This document shows, piece after piece, positions 1 to 9,799 of a stretch of DNA of 64,000 nucleotides. The notes beneath the pieces were generated by a model that was not told where the DNA came from, made no database searches, and saw only the letters and a program-made list of their open reading frames with translations. The stretch is from Anas platyrhynchos (taxonomy: Eukaryota > Chordata > Aves > Anseriformes > Anatidae). The stretch covers positions 60,073,501 through 60,137,500 of the forward strand of contig NC_092589.1 of assembly GCF_047663525.1 (NCBI RefSeq). Direction: 5' to 3'. The position numbers and the translations under genes were made by a program. The first letter of the stretch is position 1. The number at the start of each line of letters is the position of its first letter.

Positions 1-126
1 GGGCTGGAGCTAATCCTTACGTATTGGGGAGGGCAACACGGTTATCTCCAGGTACGGTTGTTTAGTGGGAAAAGTAACAACATTCACTGTCATTTACTCT
101 TGGTTTTCTTTTCTTTCTCTCCTCAG
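1..126 (+). other. PERP: 3' end of the last coding intron of the upstream PERP gene
   Basis: This is intron sequence that ends in a strong acceptor. A pyrimidine-rich stretch at about 98-124 is followed by AG at 125-126. The reading phase at the junction (one base supplied by the previous exon, two by this one) equals the phase at the matching junction of the second gene at 24030/24031. That match supports the boundary. The intron start and the earlier exons lie outside the window. Confidence 0.85.
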
Positions 127-362
127 CTGCATTCCAGATCATAGGCTTGGTCATCTACCCGGTGAAATTCACAGAAGAAATCCCACTGATAGGAGATAAT
201 ATGTTCAGCTGGGCCTATGGTTTTGGTTGGGCCAGCACTGTTGTTGTGATAGGTTGCGCTTTCTTTTTCTGCTGCCTCCCCAACTGGGAAGATGAAGTCC
301 TGGGAAACATCAAGCCAACCTATTACTACTCCTCCCCAGAGAGAGCACCATACTTAAATTGA
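127..362 (+). CDS. PERP: PERP, terminal coding exon (partial gene, 5' exons outside window)
   Basis: The exon encodes the C-terminal part of a four-helix PERP-family protein (PMP22/claudin superfamily). In mammals PERP is a p53/p63 target of the plasma membrane that acts in desmosomal adhesion and apoptosis. Seen here: the end of helix 3 running into LVIYPVKF, a short second extracellular loop, the family motif WAYGFGW, helix 4 ending in [12 protein letters not shown], then a cytoplasmic tail with [13 protein letters not shown] followed by seven extra residues (ERAPYLN) and TGA at 360-362. The first codon (Ala) is completed by a G from the previous exon. Helix 4 and its border match mammalian PERP, as I recall it, better than the downstream paralogue does, which is why this copy gets the symbol. 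The second loop is about four residues shorter than in mammals. Family call is near certain; strict orthology is inferred. Confidence 0.93.
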
Positions 363-1140
363 AAGATTAACTCCAACTACAATCAACCATCAAAGCAACA
401 TTACAGCACCTCTGCTGTGAATTTCGGTGCGATTAAAAGAGACTGGAAAAAAAACCCACCTTATTTCTTCAGAGTATTTCTTACTAGCACTGGTAAAAAA
501 ACAGTAAAAACATTGGCATCTCTAAGCAAATAGCTTTTACCTAAAGTATTATTTATGTATTCTCATGTCAATTCTGTTAGGTAGTTTACTTGCTCCTTTC
601 CCTCCTAATTAATTGAATCACCCTTATTTTACGCAAACATTTGCGCGCAAATAAAGACATAGGGTTTCAAGTCCAGAAAGGAGGGAGAGAGATTTTAAAC
701 AACCCACAAGGGGGACCTGCAAAATATTTTTTTTTAATTATTTTTTCATCTCTAACAAAATTGTCTTATATAAAACTAGGAAAAAAATGCAACCCTTCTA
801 AAGAATGCTTTTTCTTCCACCAAAGTCAGTCCTAAAGAAGGAACTTTGCTGAATCTATTACAGTCACATGCTGCCTAAGAATCTCTTCTCATTCCTGTTA
901 CTGAACTTTATTGACTATTAACTGTATGAACTAAGGGGAAAATACAAATATTTTTTTCCTCCATCTGTTGCAGTTGGATGGAGATTTTCTCTAAAGCATG
1001 GAGCTAGTGTGTGTAATGGTGGTTAGCGTAACACTTATTGGTGTTTTTGTGGCCACTGCAGTGCTTGTGATAGAGGCACATATAATTAAATATTAATTGT
1101 CACAGAGAGAACCAATAAATCTTCAGATGTTAAAGTGTGT
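363..1140 (+). other. PERP: Probable 3' UTR of upstream PERP gene
   Basis: This non-coding stretch follows the stop codon. It is AT-rich, with AU-rich-element-like patches such as ATTATTTATG near 549. Candidate poly(A) signals AATAAA lie at 650-655 and 1114-1119; later ones at 1959-1964 (followed by a GT-rich stretch) and 2315-2320 are also possible. The true end cannot be chosen without transcript data. I place it provisionally just past the 1114 signal. Confidence 0.5.
1114..1119 (+). promoter_or_regulatory. PERP: Candidate poly(A) signal, upstream PERP gene
   Basis: This is a canonical AATAAA about 750 bases after the stop codon, followed by a GT-rich stretch (TTAAAGTGTGTACATTTTT) within 15 bases. 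Alternatives are at 650-655 and 1959-1964. Alternative polyadenylation is possible but unproven. Confidence 0.4.
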
Positions 1141-4100
1141 ACATTTTTACATGATATTTGACGGATGCTGATTTAGAAAATGCTTTTCAGAAGAAACACA
1201 CACTGTTCTTTATGTCTGCCCTTTAAAAACTGCAGTATTTTAGTTATCAGACATGCTTTGGAGGGAAACCTTAGCATAAGGTGTTGAAAACCTCCAAAAG
1301 TTTCTAAAACACGATGTAGGTACTCCAGGGATTGGTAAACTTGGGAATGTTTTGTGAGTCACTAGGGATAGCAGGTACACATAGGAAAGCAGTCTGTGAA
1401 CAATATATACATGCAAATTTCATATGGACACGTCTCAGGGAGTAACCTGCTGGGCTCCCAGCTTGTCTTTCTGGAGCTGGCGACTGTTTTCCAGTGAGAC
1501 AGAGCTGTGTCTGTGTCTGTCATGGACCAAAGCAGCTTACAGCGCATTTAGTTAAGGTCTATTATCTTTGTCAGGGATTTCTTCAGCTGGGGAAGAAAGA
1601 CTGCTTTCCCCTTATCATGAACCCAGCACTCAGGAGATGGCAAATGTCTGAGTATATGTATTCATGCACATGTACAACACAGAGCTACAATGCATTAATC
1701 AGTATCCTGTGAAACGAAAGGGATGTAGATCTAAGCTTTTTCAGTGCCTGACGTATCTTGTATTATATGTTGTATATCATTCTGTTTTGTAAAACCTCTT
1801 CTAATTGGGTAATTCTGTATTTTGGGTGTGTTCTTGTTTTGGAAAGACCAGGTGATGTCTTAACACACCTCGCAGGCTTATATTTTATAATTTTACAGAG
1901 TATAAACATCTGCAGACTTCAGAACGGTGTTACAAGCTCAGTCAGTCATGGCATGTACAATAAACTGTGTTTCTGATTCTTGCTGAAGAAGACAACTTGT
2001 GACAAACGTGTCTTTAAGAACACATTTTTTTTTTTTTTTGTACAGTACTGGTGGGGGCGGGGGTATACTGTGTAGACATATCTGCATTATGAGTAACGTT
2101 AGTACGTTTCTAGTGAATTCAGTACACAGAAGAGAATCTCAAGTCTGGAAAATCCTTGCACAGCAAAAGCTGGGAAGGAGAAAAGACATAAGAAAATGAA
2201 CACCCTTCCTAATGAAAGGGAGGATGGTATGGTAATAGGGTTTAGCATAACTTAAGTCTTTTGTATGTTTTTTATAAGCACTGTCATAACTTGTCAAAAA
2301 AAGCACAAATGTAAAATAAACATGGTTCTGAATATACTGGGTAGGTGGAAGCATAAGCAGCATGTTACACAATTAAGATGTCTGGGAGAAAGCTGTTGCA
2401 AATAGCCATTAATTACTCTCAAGTGATACTAATGTATGTGGCACTCCTTTCAAATGTGGTGGCTTAATTAAAATGTTTTAATTGATAGTTGTAGAAACTT
2501 GGTGTCATTTGTGTTTCATGGATTTGATTCATAACTCAAGAAAATGGCCATTCTTTTCCTCTCTTAATGTGAGCATCAGTATCTGTGAACTGTTGGGTTC
2601 ATAAAATGAAGTCAAAGACCTCATCTATCCAGGAGGCACCAACTGCATTTTCCAGTCCAATAAGTTTGAGTATACATTGTGAAACACATCTGCCTGCTTT
2701 GATCAGAAGCACCGGGCACAGCAAACTCTTGGCTAAGCCAAAACCTCCTAAATGCATCACGACTTCAGGAGGAACCCCAAACATTTTAAGTACATTGTGG
2801 TCTACAGGAGGTCTCAGTTGTGGGAAATGTGTTCTTTGTAACCAAAACTGCCAAATAACTTCCCTATACTGATCAAGCACCTTCAGCAGGGAGACAAAGA
2901 TGAAGTACTCACCTGGCAGTTTCAGTGGAAGCCTGCACTTCTCCAGTGATTAAAGACCTTCTCATTTTTTAACCGTGTGAGTGGCCTGTAAAGAGTCCTA
3001 TGTTACTGGCATTCTTTATTTTGAACAACTCTTTCTGACTTTATACAGGCACCAAATCCAGTGTTGGCCACCACTGCATCAGACCAGCCTGGAGGTTCTC
3101 ATTTCTGGAAAGACAGGTTCACTATTTTCCCAGTCTCTTTAGCTGCCCTTTTTCTTAAATGTCTCAGTTTTAAAACATACTTACCACCCTGGATTCTGGC
3201 CACTTGTTTGTTTTTTTCTTGTTTTGTGTTTTCTTTGAATACACAATTAGGGAAAATGTTGTTCACTTAGATTTTCCCAAATGTTCTGAAAACAGTTGGA
3301 GGGTTTTTTGTGATGCTGTGATGCCCATTTTTTAACATGAAAAACATCTGTACTACTGCTTACCTAGCAGTCTTTATTCAGCTACAGCCTAATTCTGTAA
3401 AACTGAAAGACCCCACCGAGCTTCAGGCTGTACGCAGGCTGAAACCCAGCCCTGGTGCAGAGAGAGATGCTCAGAGAAGCCGAGCACACGCAGCTCTCTG
3501 CTCAGGGCAGCAAAGAGCACTCGGCTCATGGGACTGGGTGCCAGAGAAGGCTAACTCACCTGAGTGGGATGACTGAATGATTAAACCTCATGGATATGGG
3601 AAACAGTTGCCACACCCCACTGAGATTTTGTGTTTTCGGTGACTCACTTTTTAGACGATTCCTTCATGAGGCAGAATTCCTAAGAAATACTCATAAGGCC
3701 TTTACTTCCTGCATCGAAGGACTTTTGGACCCAGAATGCACATATAATTCAATACAGTATAGTCCAGATAATTTGAGATAACTTCTGTCTGTGTGCTTTG
3801 GGATATTCGCAACAGGCAAAAGGGCTGAGTACTGGTGCCACAATGCAGAGCAGTGGAGGGTGCTGGCAATAAGGAACAGCAGTCTGAAAAAAATGGGATT
3901 TGCAGTACCAGGAGGTGAGGCAGCACAGATATTGAAATGAAATTGGGAGTTAATACAGCAAGAATGAAAAGTAATCAGATGTGGAGGATGTGTTTCCCAA
4001 AGGCAAATACTGTAAAAGGTAGTCCAAGGCATCCCCTGTTCAGGTCTGCACCAGTGCAGCAAGCAGCATTTGTCTGGGGTTTGCTGGCACACAAAGGTGT

Positions 4101-5880
4101 GGGCCGATCTGCTTCAGCTACAGAGCTTGACATCCAGCAATTCCAGGCAAAAAGACAATGCCCTCAAATTTTGCCTGCACATAATTATATTTAAATGACT
4201 TGGGAGTTGTCAGAATAGTCCAAAGATAAATTTTATTATTATGATGAATTTTGAATACCTAAATTTAATAAGGCTGAATTTGTAATAAACACTGTAGTGG
4301 AAAACATGTAGGTGTGTCTAAAGCTTTACAATATAAATAATAAAACTGCAAATAATATAAATAAATTATAATGTATGATAAGCAATATGCATTATGTGAT
4401 ATAAATAATGAATATGAACTTTTCCATGAATTATATTCCTCATGGGTATGTCTCTGCAGGATTGGATAATATCTACCATAAGGATCGCTACGACTGCTGC
4501 TTTTTATTTATTTAAAGCCTTGTGGCCAACACATACCATTTTCCACAGCACTCTTCAGGAATCCAGAAATGTCTTATAAATATTGAAAATTGCAGAACAT
4601 CGAGGGCACACATTGGAAATCGGGGATCCATGAGACAGGGACGGCAGAGGCTCAGGGAGGTTCAAGGCATGCAGAACTGTGAGCCCAAGGGCCTGTACTT
4701 GGTTATGTCTGGAGCAGCTGAAGTGTGAAATCCCTCAGCAGTGCGAGGCATGGCTCTTCCTTTGCTCTGATTTGCTACAGAAAGTCACAACAACTTGCAA
4801 AGCAAAACTCAGGATGACCATAACTGCATTTCGTATCAAGACAGTATGAAAATTTGGAAATGTTGGTAGGAGAGCACTGCTTTCTTTTCAGCCTACTTCC
4901 TAAATCCATTCCAGACCAAACACATAAAAGTGAAACAGTCATTTTTCACGTACCGTTTTGGTTTCAGTAAAACCCTACTTTTGTCTGGACAATTTCAGAG
5001 TGAAAATTCCTGGCTGAAACTCTCACAGGTATGCTCGGTATGCATGCCTTATCTGTAAATCTCAGAGCACTTACAGAAGTAGCTGGTGCTGCTCCCAGCT
5101 GACCCATAAGGCACAGTAAATGAAGCGGTTTCTTTGACAGAGAATTGTAAGCAGTAAGGGTGTAGCACCTGGGAATTGCTTGTGTAAGGCAGTTTTTACC
5201 CCTCTCCTGAGGCAGCTGACCGGCATGTTTTACAAGGAGTCGCTGTTAAGATCTACTGTGCTGGGACAAGCATTTAGAGCCCCTCGCTATGCCACAGGGA
5301 AGCTGTGGGCCCTAAAGCATTTCGCTTAAGTAAAATCATCATTGTTAAAGGGCTGGTGCTCCTGACAGCCACGCAAGGAAGATGCAGATCCCCCAGATGG
5401 TCACAAATCTTTAGGACTTGACTGTGGCTGTTTTATAGCACACGCTTGGCTTTGGCTGCTTGTGTGGTTGGAAGGCTGAATTAATCAAACTTCTGCAGAG
5501 CATCAGTAAGAAGTAACTGTGGGTTAAGCCTTGTTCCAGCAAAGAGCTTGTCCTAAAAAAGCCATGTCCTTTAGCAAAAACTAGCTGAAAACAAAATCCA
5601 TGCTCAGGCACATGGAGATTTTCCTTTTGTGTTTTCCTCATACAGCCTTGAACTGCCCACGTAAATAACAAACATGGGAGCAGCCTCATGTTCGCTACTC
5701 TGCAGTTAGAACCTGCTATTATGATAATCTTCTGTTTTTGCACATACAACCTCACTAAGGGAAGGAAGATTCTTTTAAGCTTCTACATCTGCCATGTTGA
5801 GGGAAGCCTGTTTTACTGACAAGTTACTGAGCGCCACGTGTGGGGCAGGCTTGGGAGGTTGGACAGCATGCTAGTCCTAG
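1141..5880. other. Intergenic, no gene recognised
   Basis: This is unique-looking, AT-rich DNA between the two PERP-family genes. It holds a T-run near 2025, a patch open on both strands at 2585-2880 (listed separately), and a very AT-rich block with repeated AATAATAAA-like words at about 4315-4410. Open frames such as 3691-4092 on the minus strand show no domain I recognise. I see no splice-supported coding exon. Confidence 0.6.
2599..2880 (-). other. Unrecognised 93-residue open frame, antisense to a 95-residue frame
   Basis: Minus-strand frame with ATG at 2880-2878 and stop at 2601-2599. It overlaps a plus-strand frame at 2585-2872 almost exactly. The minus-strand protein is mildly hydrophobic (segments like VVMHLGGFGLAKSLL and CPVLLIKAGRC) and carries no domain I can name. 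A donor-like CAGGTGAGT lies on the minus strand near 2910, but no matching acceptor directly precedes the frame. It may be a chance frame, a relic exon, or part of an unknown old repeat. Coding status is doubtful. Confidence 0.2.
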
Positions 5881-6230
5881 ATGGCTCTTGCTAAAAGTCT
5901 TAACAAAACCCCGTGGAGGTTTTCCTCCAAGCTCAGCAGACAGTGGAGGTCTCAAGCCTCTTCAGAGCCTTCCTGTGCTGCCTGTGGGTGCGGGGAGGGA
6001 CTTTCCAAGATGTGTGGCAGCAGGACCCATCACCAACCACTGCGGGGCCACCACAAGCACCACCTGTGTGTCCAGCCACCACAGGAGACTCCTTTGAAAT
6101 GCCCAGCATGTGGGAAAGGAAAAACCCACTCCCGAGGTTTCAGGGGCTTGGCTCAGTGAGACAAAAACCTGGGAGAGAAGCAACCTGCAGCCTCTTCCCC
6201 CAAGAAGGGCAGTCGAGAGAGTGGACATGA
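5881..6230 (+). pseudogene. Possible degenerate C2H2 zinc-finger relic
   Basis: The plus-strand frame from 5881 contains words that resemble worn Krüppel-type fingers. These are RFSSKLSRQWRSQ, SCAACG, then KCPACGKG and, past an in-frame stop (TGA at 6157-6159), LGEKQP where a TGEKP linker would be expected. Spacing to the second zinc-binding pair is off by one or two residues and the histidines are missing or shifted, so it could not fold as written. The region is richer in G+C than its surroundings. The resemblance may be chance; I list it as a weak pseudogene candidate only. Confidence 0.2.
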
Positions 6231-9200
6231 ACCTCTCCTTGCTGGAGGCTCAGTAATTTCCCCAACCTTCTTCTTCCAGATTGAGCCCTGCGTATGTAAA
6301 CAACAAGTGCTAGCCTTCAGGCAGCACCTTCAGAACTGTAAGATCTATCTGTAATAGTTAAGGCAGAAAATGTTTCTCAGTTGCTCAGAGTGACTTTAAA
6401 AAGTAAGAGAATGGATCATAAAATAATTTTAGCAAAGTTTTAAAGAGAAACAACTCTGGAGGCTTCTTGTTCACAAGAAGTATGAACATCATGGAATGAA
6501 GATGCTCTTTCTGTAAAACTCATGAATGTGCACTGCAGTTGGTCAACCCATGCCAATCTGCAGTCATACATACAGTTCACATGATAGGGCCAGCAGACTA
6601 AGGGTGGATGAAAATGTGCTACCAATTATTTGTTACCTTCTCCATCAAGAGAAAACTATTTGTGTCTTGGCTGAAGGGGGAAGATTGATGTTTTGAGCTC
6701 TAATGTCTTAAAATTGTTTGTTTTATCAACATTCTACTGATTACTGATTACTTAAGTAGCAATGAAAATTCATTAGGAATATTTTGAGATGCAGTAAGTG
6801 CACTAAAGTCTAAACAGTTTAACATTGACAGTGTATCTTAATTTTCAACAGATGATGCTGGTGTTTACTCTGAGGGGCTATCTACAAACATGGGGAAAAG
6901 CAGAAGAACCAGTTGCTTTCGCACAGCTCATACACTGCAAAATACACAGCCCACTGTGGGTATGTCATCACTTCAGATCACGGACTTTGTAACAGAAGTT
7001 TTCAGTCATTTTTCCCCGTTTGCCACCGGAGTATCAGAATTACACACGATACTTCATTTTGTCAGCTTTGAATACATCTTCCTCTCTGCTGTCCCAGATA
7101 CCACAAATTACCCTTGTATTGAGAGTCAGAATTGCTTGTCATTTGAAGTTACTTAAGGATGACAAAGATGAGCAAGATGCAGAAACACCTGCTGTGACTG
7201 AACACTACTCATCTTTCTTTCAGTGTGATAAATGTGTTTTGTGGTATCATCCTGCAAATGCTAACATTTGTGACAGTATGCATTCATTCAAAGGTGAGTT
7301 ATGACAAAAACTGATGACAAATCCTTCAGTCATATATGGCTACCTAAAACAGGGATGAGCATTCCACAGGAAAGGGAAGATAATTTTATTCTTCGGCAAA
7401 CACTGGCCTTCAAATACCTGACAGTGCTTGACTTCATAGTGGATTTCATCTACAAAATTGCTTTGATTTGGTTGTTTTCTGTGAGAACAAAAAGGCCAAG
7501 TGTTTAGAGAACTGCAACTGTTCTTGAAGGACTGAGAACTGAGAAGAGACTAGATATAGACAGCTGAGTGAGGGCTACAGTCTACTGCCACGTGCATCAG
7601 TGTTTTTGAGGTCATTGTTTAAAAAACATCTGATATCCAAATCCAAACTTCTTTTGACTCAGTCTTTTGGATATTTTGTGATCATCTTTATCTCTGCTGT
7701 GGCAACAGAAAGAATATGTGTAAACAGATCTGGAAAGGTTGCAGGTACCAATATGTTGCAATAAGAGTGAGCTTCAAATAATATTTGTTTTAATGTAAAT
7801 ATAAGAATTCAATGTGTAAAAAATATATATTACAGTGTGTTAGAATTGATAATTAAACTTTTAAGCATTATATTTAGGTTAAAGATAATTGAATTTGTGG
7901 CTAGTACAAATGTGACCTACCAGAGCTCCCTAAAATGTCCTTTACAAAATATGGTTTCATTTTTCTTGAGGTTGCCTCTTATTTTCATCCTCAAAACAGC
8001 AGCTGAGATGTGTTGTTGGTTGGCTTTTGCTCTAAGTGATGCTCAGTTCCAAGGCCAAGTTTGTACAGATGTGTCCTGCTCTAGCGGAGGTCTGTTGAAT
8101 GCTGTTGATGGACCTCTCACAACCTCAGGAAAATGGGCCATGACCATACTAAAGGAGAGTTGCTGCCTGAAGGCTTCAGCTAGCCAAAATTGCTCCAGCT
8201 GGAGGGTGAGGGACCAAGCAGCCACTGCTAATCTACCACCAGGCTAACATGCTTAGAGGTAAGGCACAGTGTCACATTAATCCATACAAATTGCTCTCAT
8301 GGTGTAAATAATGGCTCTTCACTGTGCTGCAGCTCACTGGTGTGGATGTTCCAGTTTGGGTCTACATGAGCTCAAGAACTCCTGGTGCACAGTCCTGTAC
8401 AGTGTATTAATTCTATGTAATGTATGAATTTATTTTATATTATCTTTATTATGGAATTATGAAAATTAATTTGGCAAAAAGCTGTGGAGCTTGCCATTCA
8501 GTATGGATGCTGCATTTCACCATAAAAACTGCAGTATGGTTGCAAATCCCTCTGAGTACATCAGGTCCAGGCTTGGATGCAGACCTGGCTGACAAAACCC
8601 ACCATGGCAGAAAAGGATTCTTAGCATCCTGTGAGCTTCACCATGTTTCACAGAAAACAACTTAAATCTGCAAATGGTGTAGCTGATTCCAGACGTACAG
8701 ACAACTGAAATACCAGGTTGAGGCACACGTTAGTTCAAAGGGAGAGCCCTACGAGCACGGCTGGGTTGTTTCCAAGCTGGCTGGCAGATCAACCCGCAGC
8801 CAGGAGGCCGTGGTTTGTCTCTTCTGCATCACGCTCGCAGCACATCGCAGGCAGGCTCTGGCAGGCCCTGAGCCACATATGCACAGCCAGATCCACATGT
8901 AGGGAGGCTTCGCAAGGCACAGTCAAACCCAAGCCTAGTTTTCATTCTCTCACAGAGGCTATAACCTGAATATACTATATTTTTAAGGATGAACTCTTGT
9001 ATTTTTCCCCCCTGCAGCTATGTGTTAGCTTAATAGCAGCTAGAGCATTTTTTTTTTCATTGATTGCCAAACATAGGGTATCATTTCCTTTTTAAACGGA
9101 GTCCAAGAAAGGCATCTTTCAACCTGCAGGTGTCAAGTTTCAGGAGCAACCACCACCCTCCAAAGCAAACAGCTGCCTGGGCTGCCTCCTGCATTTACCT

Positions 9201-9379
9201 GCCCCATGCAAGTCCCAGGGAAGATGCGAAGCTGCAAGCACAGCAGTGAGTTGCTCCTTTCGCTGGGGAGCGGCAGGAAGGAAAGCGTTAAATGCCGAGG
9301 GTAAACATCACCCTCTTTGTTACCGAGTCAGCAGAGCAGAGAGGATCCCACTGACAAACCCAGCCTGGCAGCCTCTCCC
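6231..9379. other. Intergenic, upstream of second PERP-family gene
   Basis: AT-rich unique DNA with no recognised exon or repeat family. The open frame at 7837-8247 (136 codons) shows no domain or splice context and is probably fortuitous. The distal promoter and enhancers of the gene starting at 9589 could lie here, but nothing in the sequence marks them clearly. Confidence 0.55.
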
Positions 9380-9588
9380 CAGCCAGACTGGTTATTGCTC
9401 CGGAGGCTCTTACTCATTTGAATTTAGGAGGAGCTGCCTCCCTCCCTCCCTCCCATGAGTGTCCCGATTAAAAAGCTTTTCTCAGACACCTGCAGACCGG
9501 CTGGCAGGTACGGGTGCTCCCTTAGCTCGGCTGGGTCGGTAGCAGAGACAGCTCTCCTTGCCCCGCCAGCCTCCTGCGGCCCTGCACG
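9380..9588 (+). promoter_or_regulatory. Proximal promoter and 5' UTR of the second PERP-family gene
   Basis: The 200 bases before the start codon shift to higher G+C. They contain a CCTC/CTCC pyrimidine tract at about 9437-9454 and an AT-rich TATA-like element (GATTAAAAAGC, 9466-9476) about 115 bases before the ATG, which would give a 5' UTR of roughly 85 bases. The start codon context is strong: A at -3 (9586) and G at +4 (9592). I could not find a full two-half p53/p63 site here. The transcription start is inferred, not seen. Confidence 0.5.
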
Positions 9589-9799
9589 ATGGTGAAGTAC
9601 GGCCTCGACTACACGCGGTGCAGATGGATCCTACCCCTGCTCCTGGGCATCGGCGTCATCTTTGGCATCATTGCACTGGCGGGCAGGGGCTGGCTGGAGT
9701 CGCAGACCTTGCCCTACGTGCACCAAGCGTCGCTATGGGAGAGCTGCAGGAAGCCTTTTGAGGGTGGGGAATGGAGGTGCGAGTCCCTCATGGGTTACG
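9589..9799 (+). CDS. PERP-like gene, coding exon 1
   Basis: Encodes residues 1-70 plus the first base of codon 71. It starts at ATG 9589-9591 in strong Kozak context and ends before the donor GTAAGC (9800-9805). It contains helix 1 (WILPLLL...IIALAG) and most of the first extracellular loop with the LW-x2-C-x10-C motif. The open frame reads on past the donor, but the PERP homology stops exactly at it. Confidence 0.93.
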
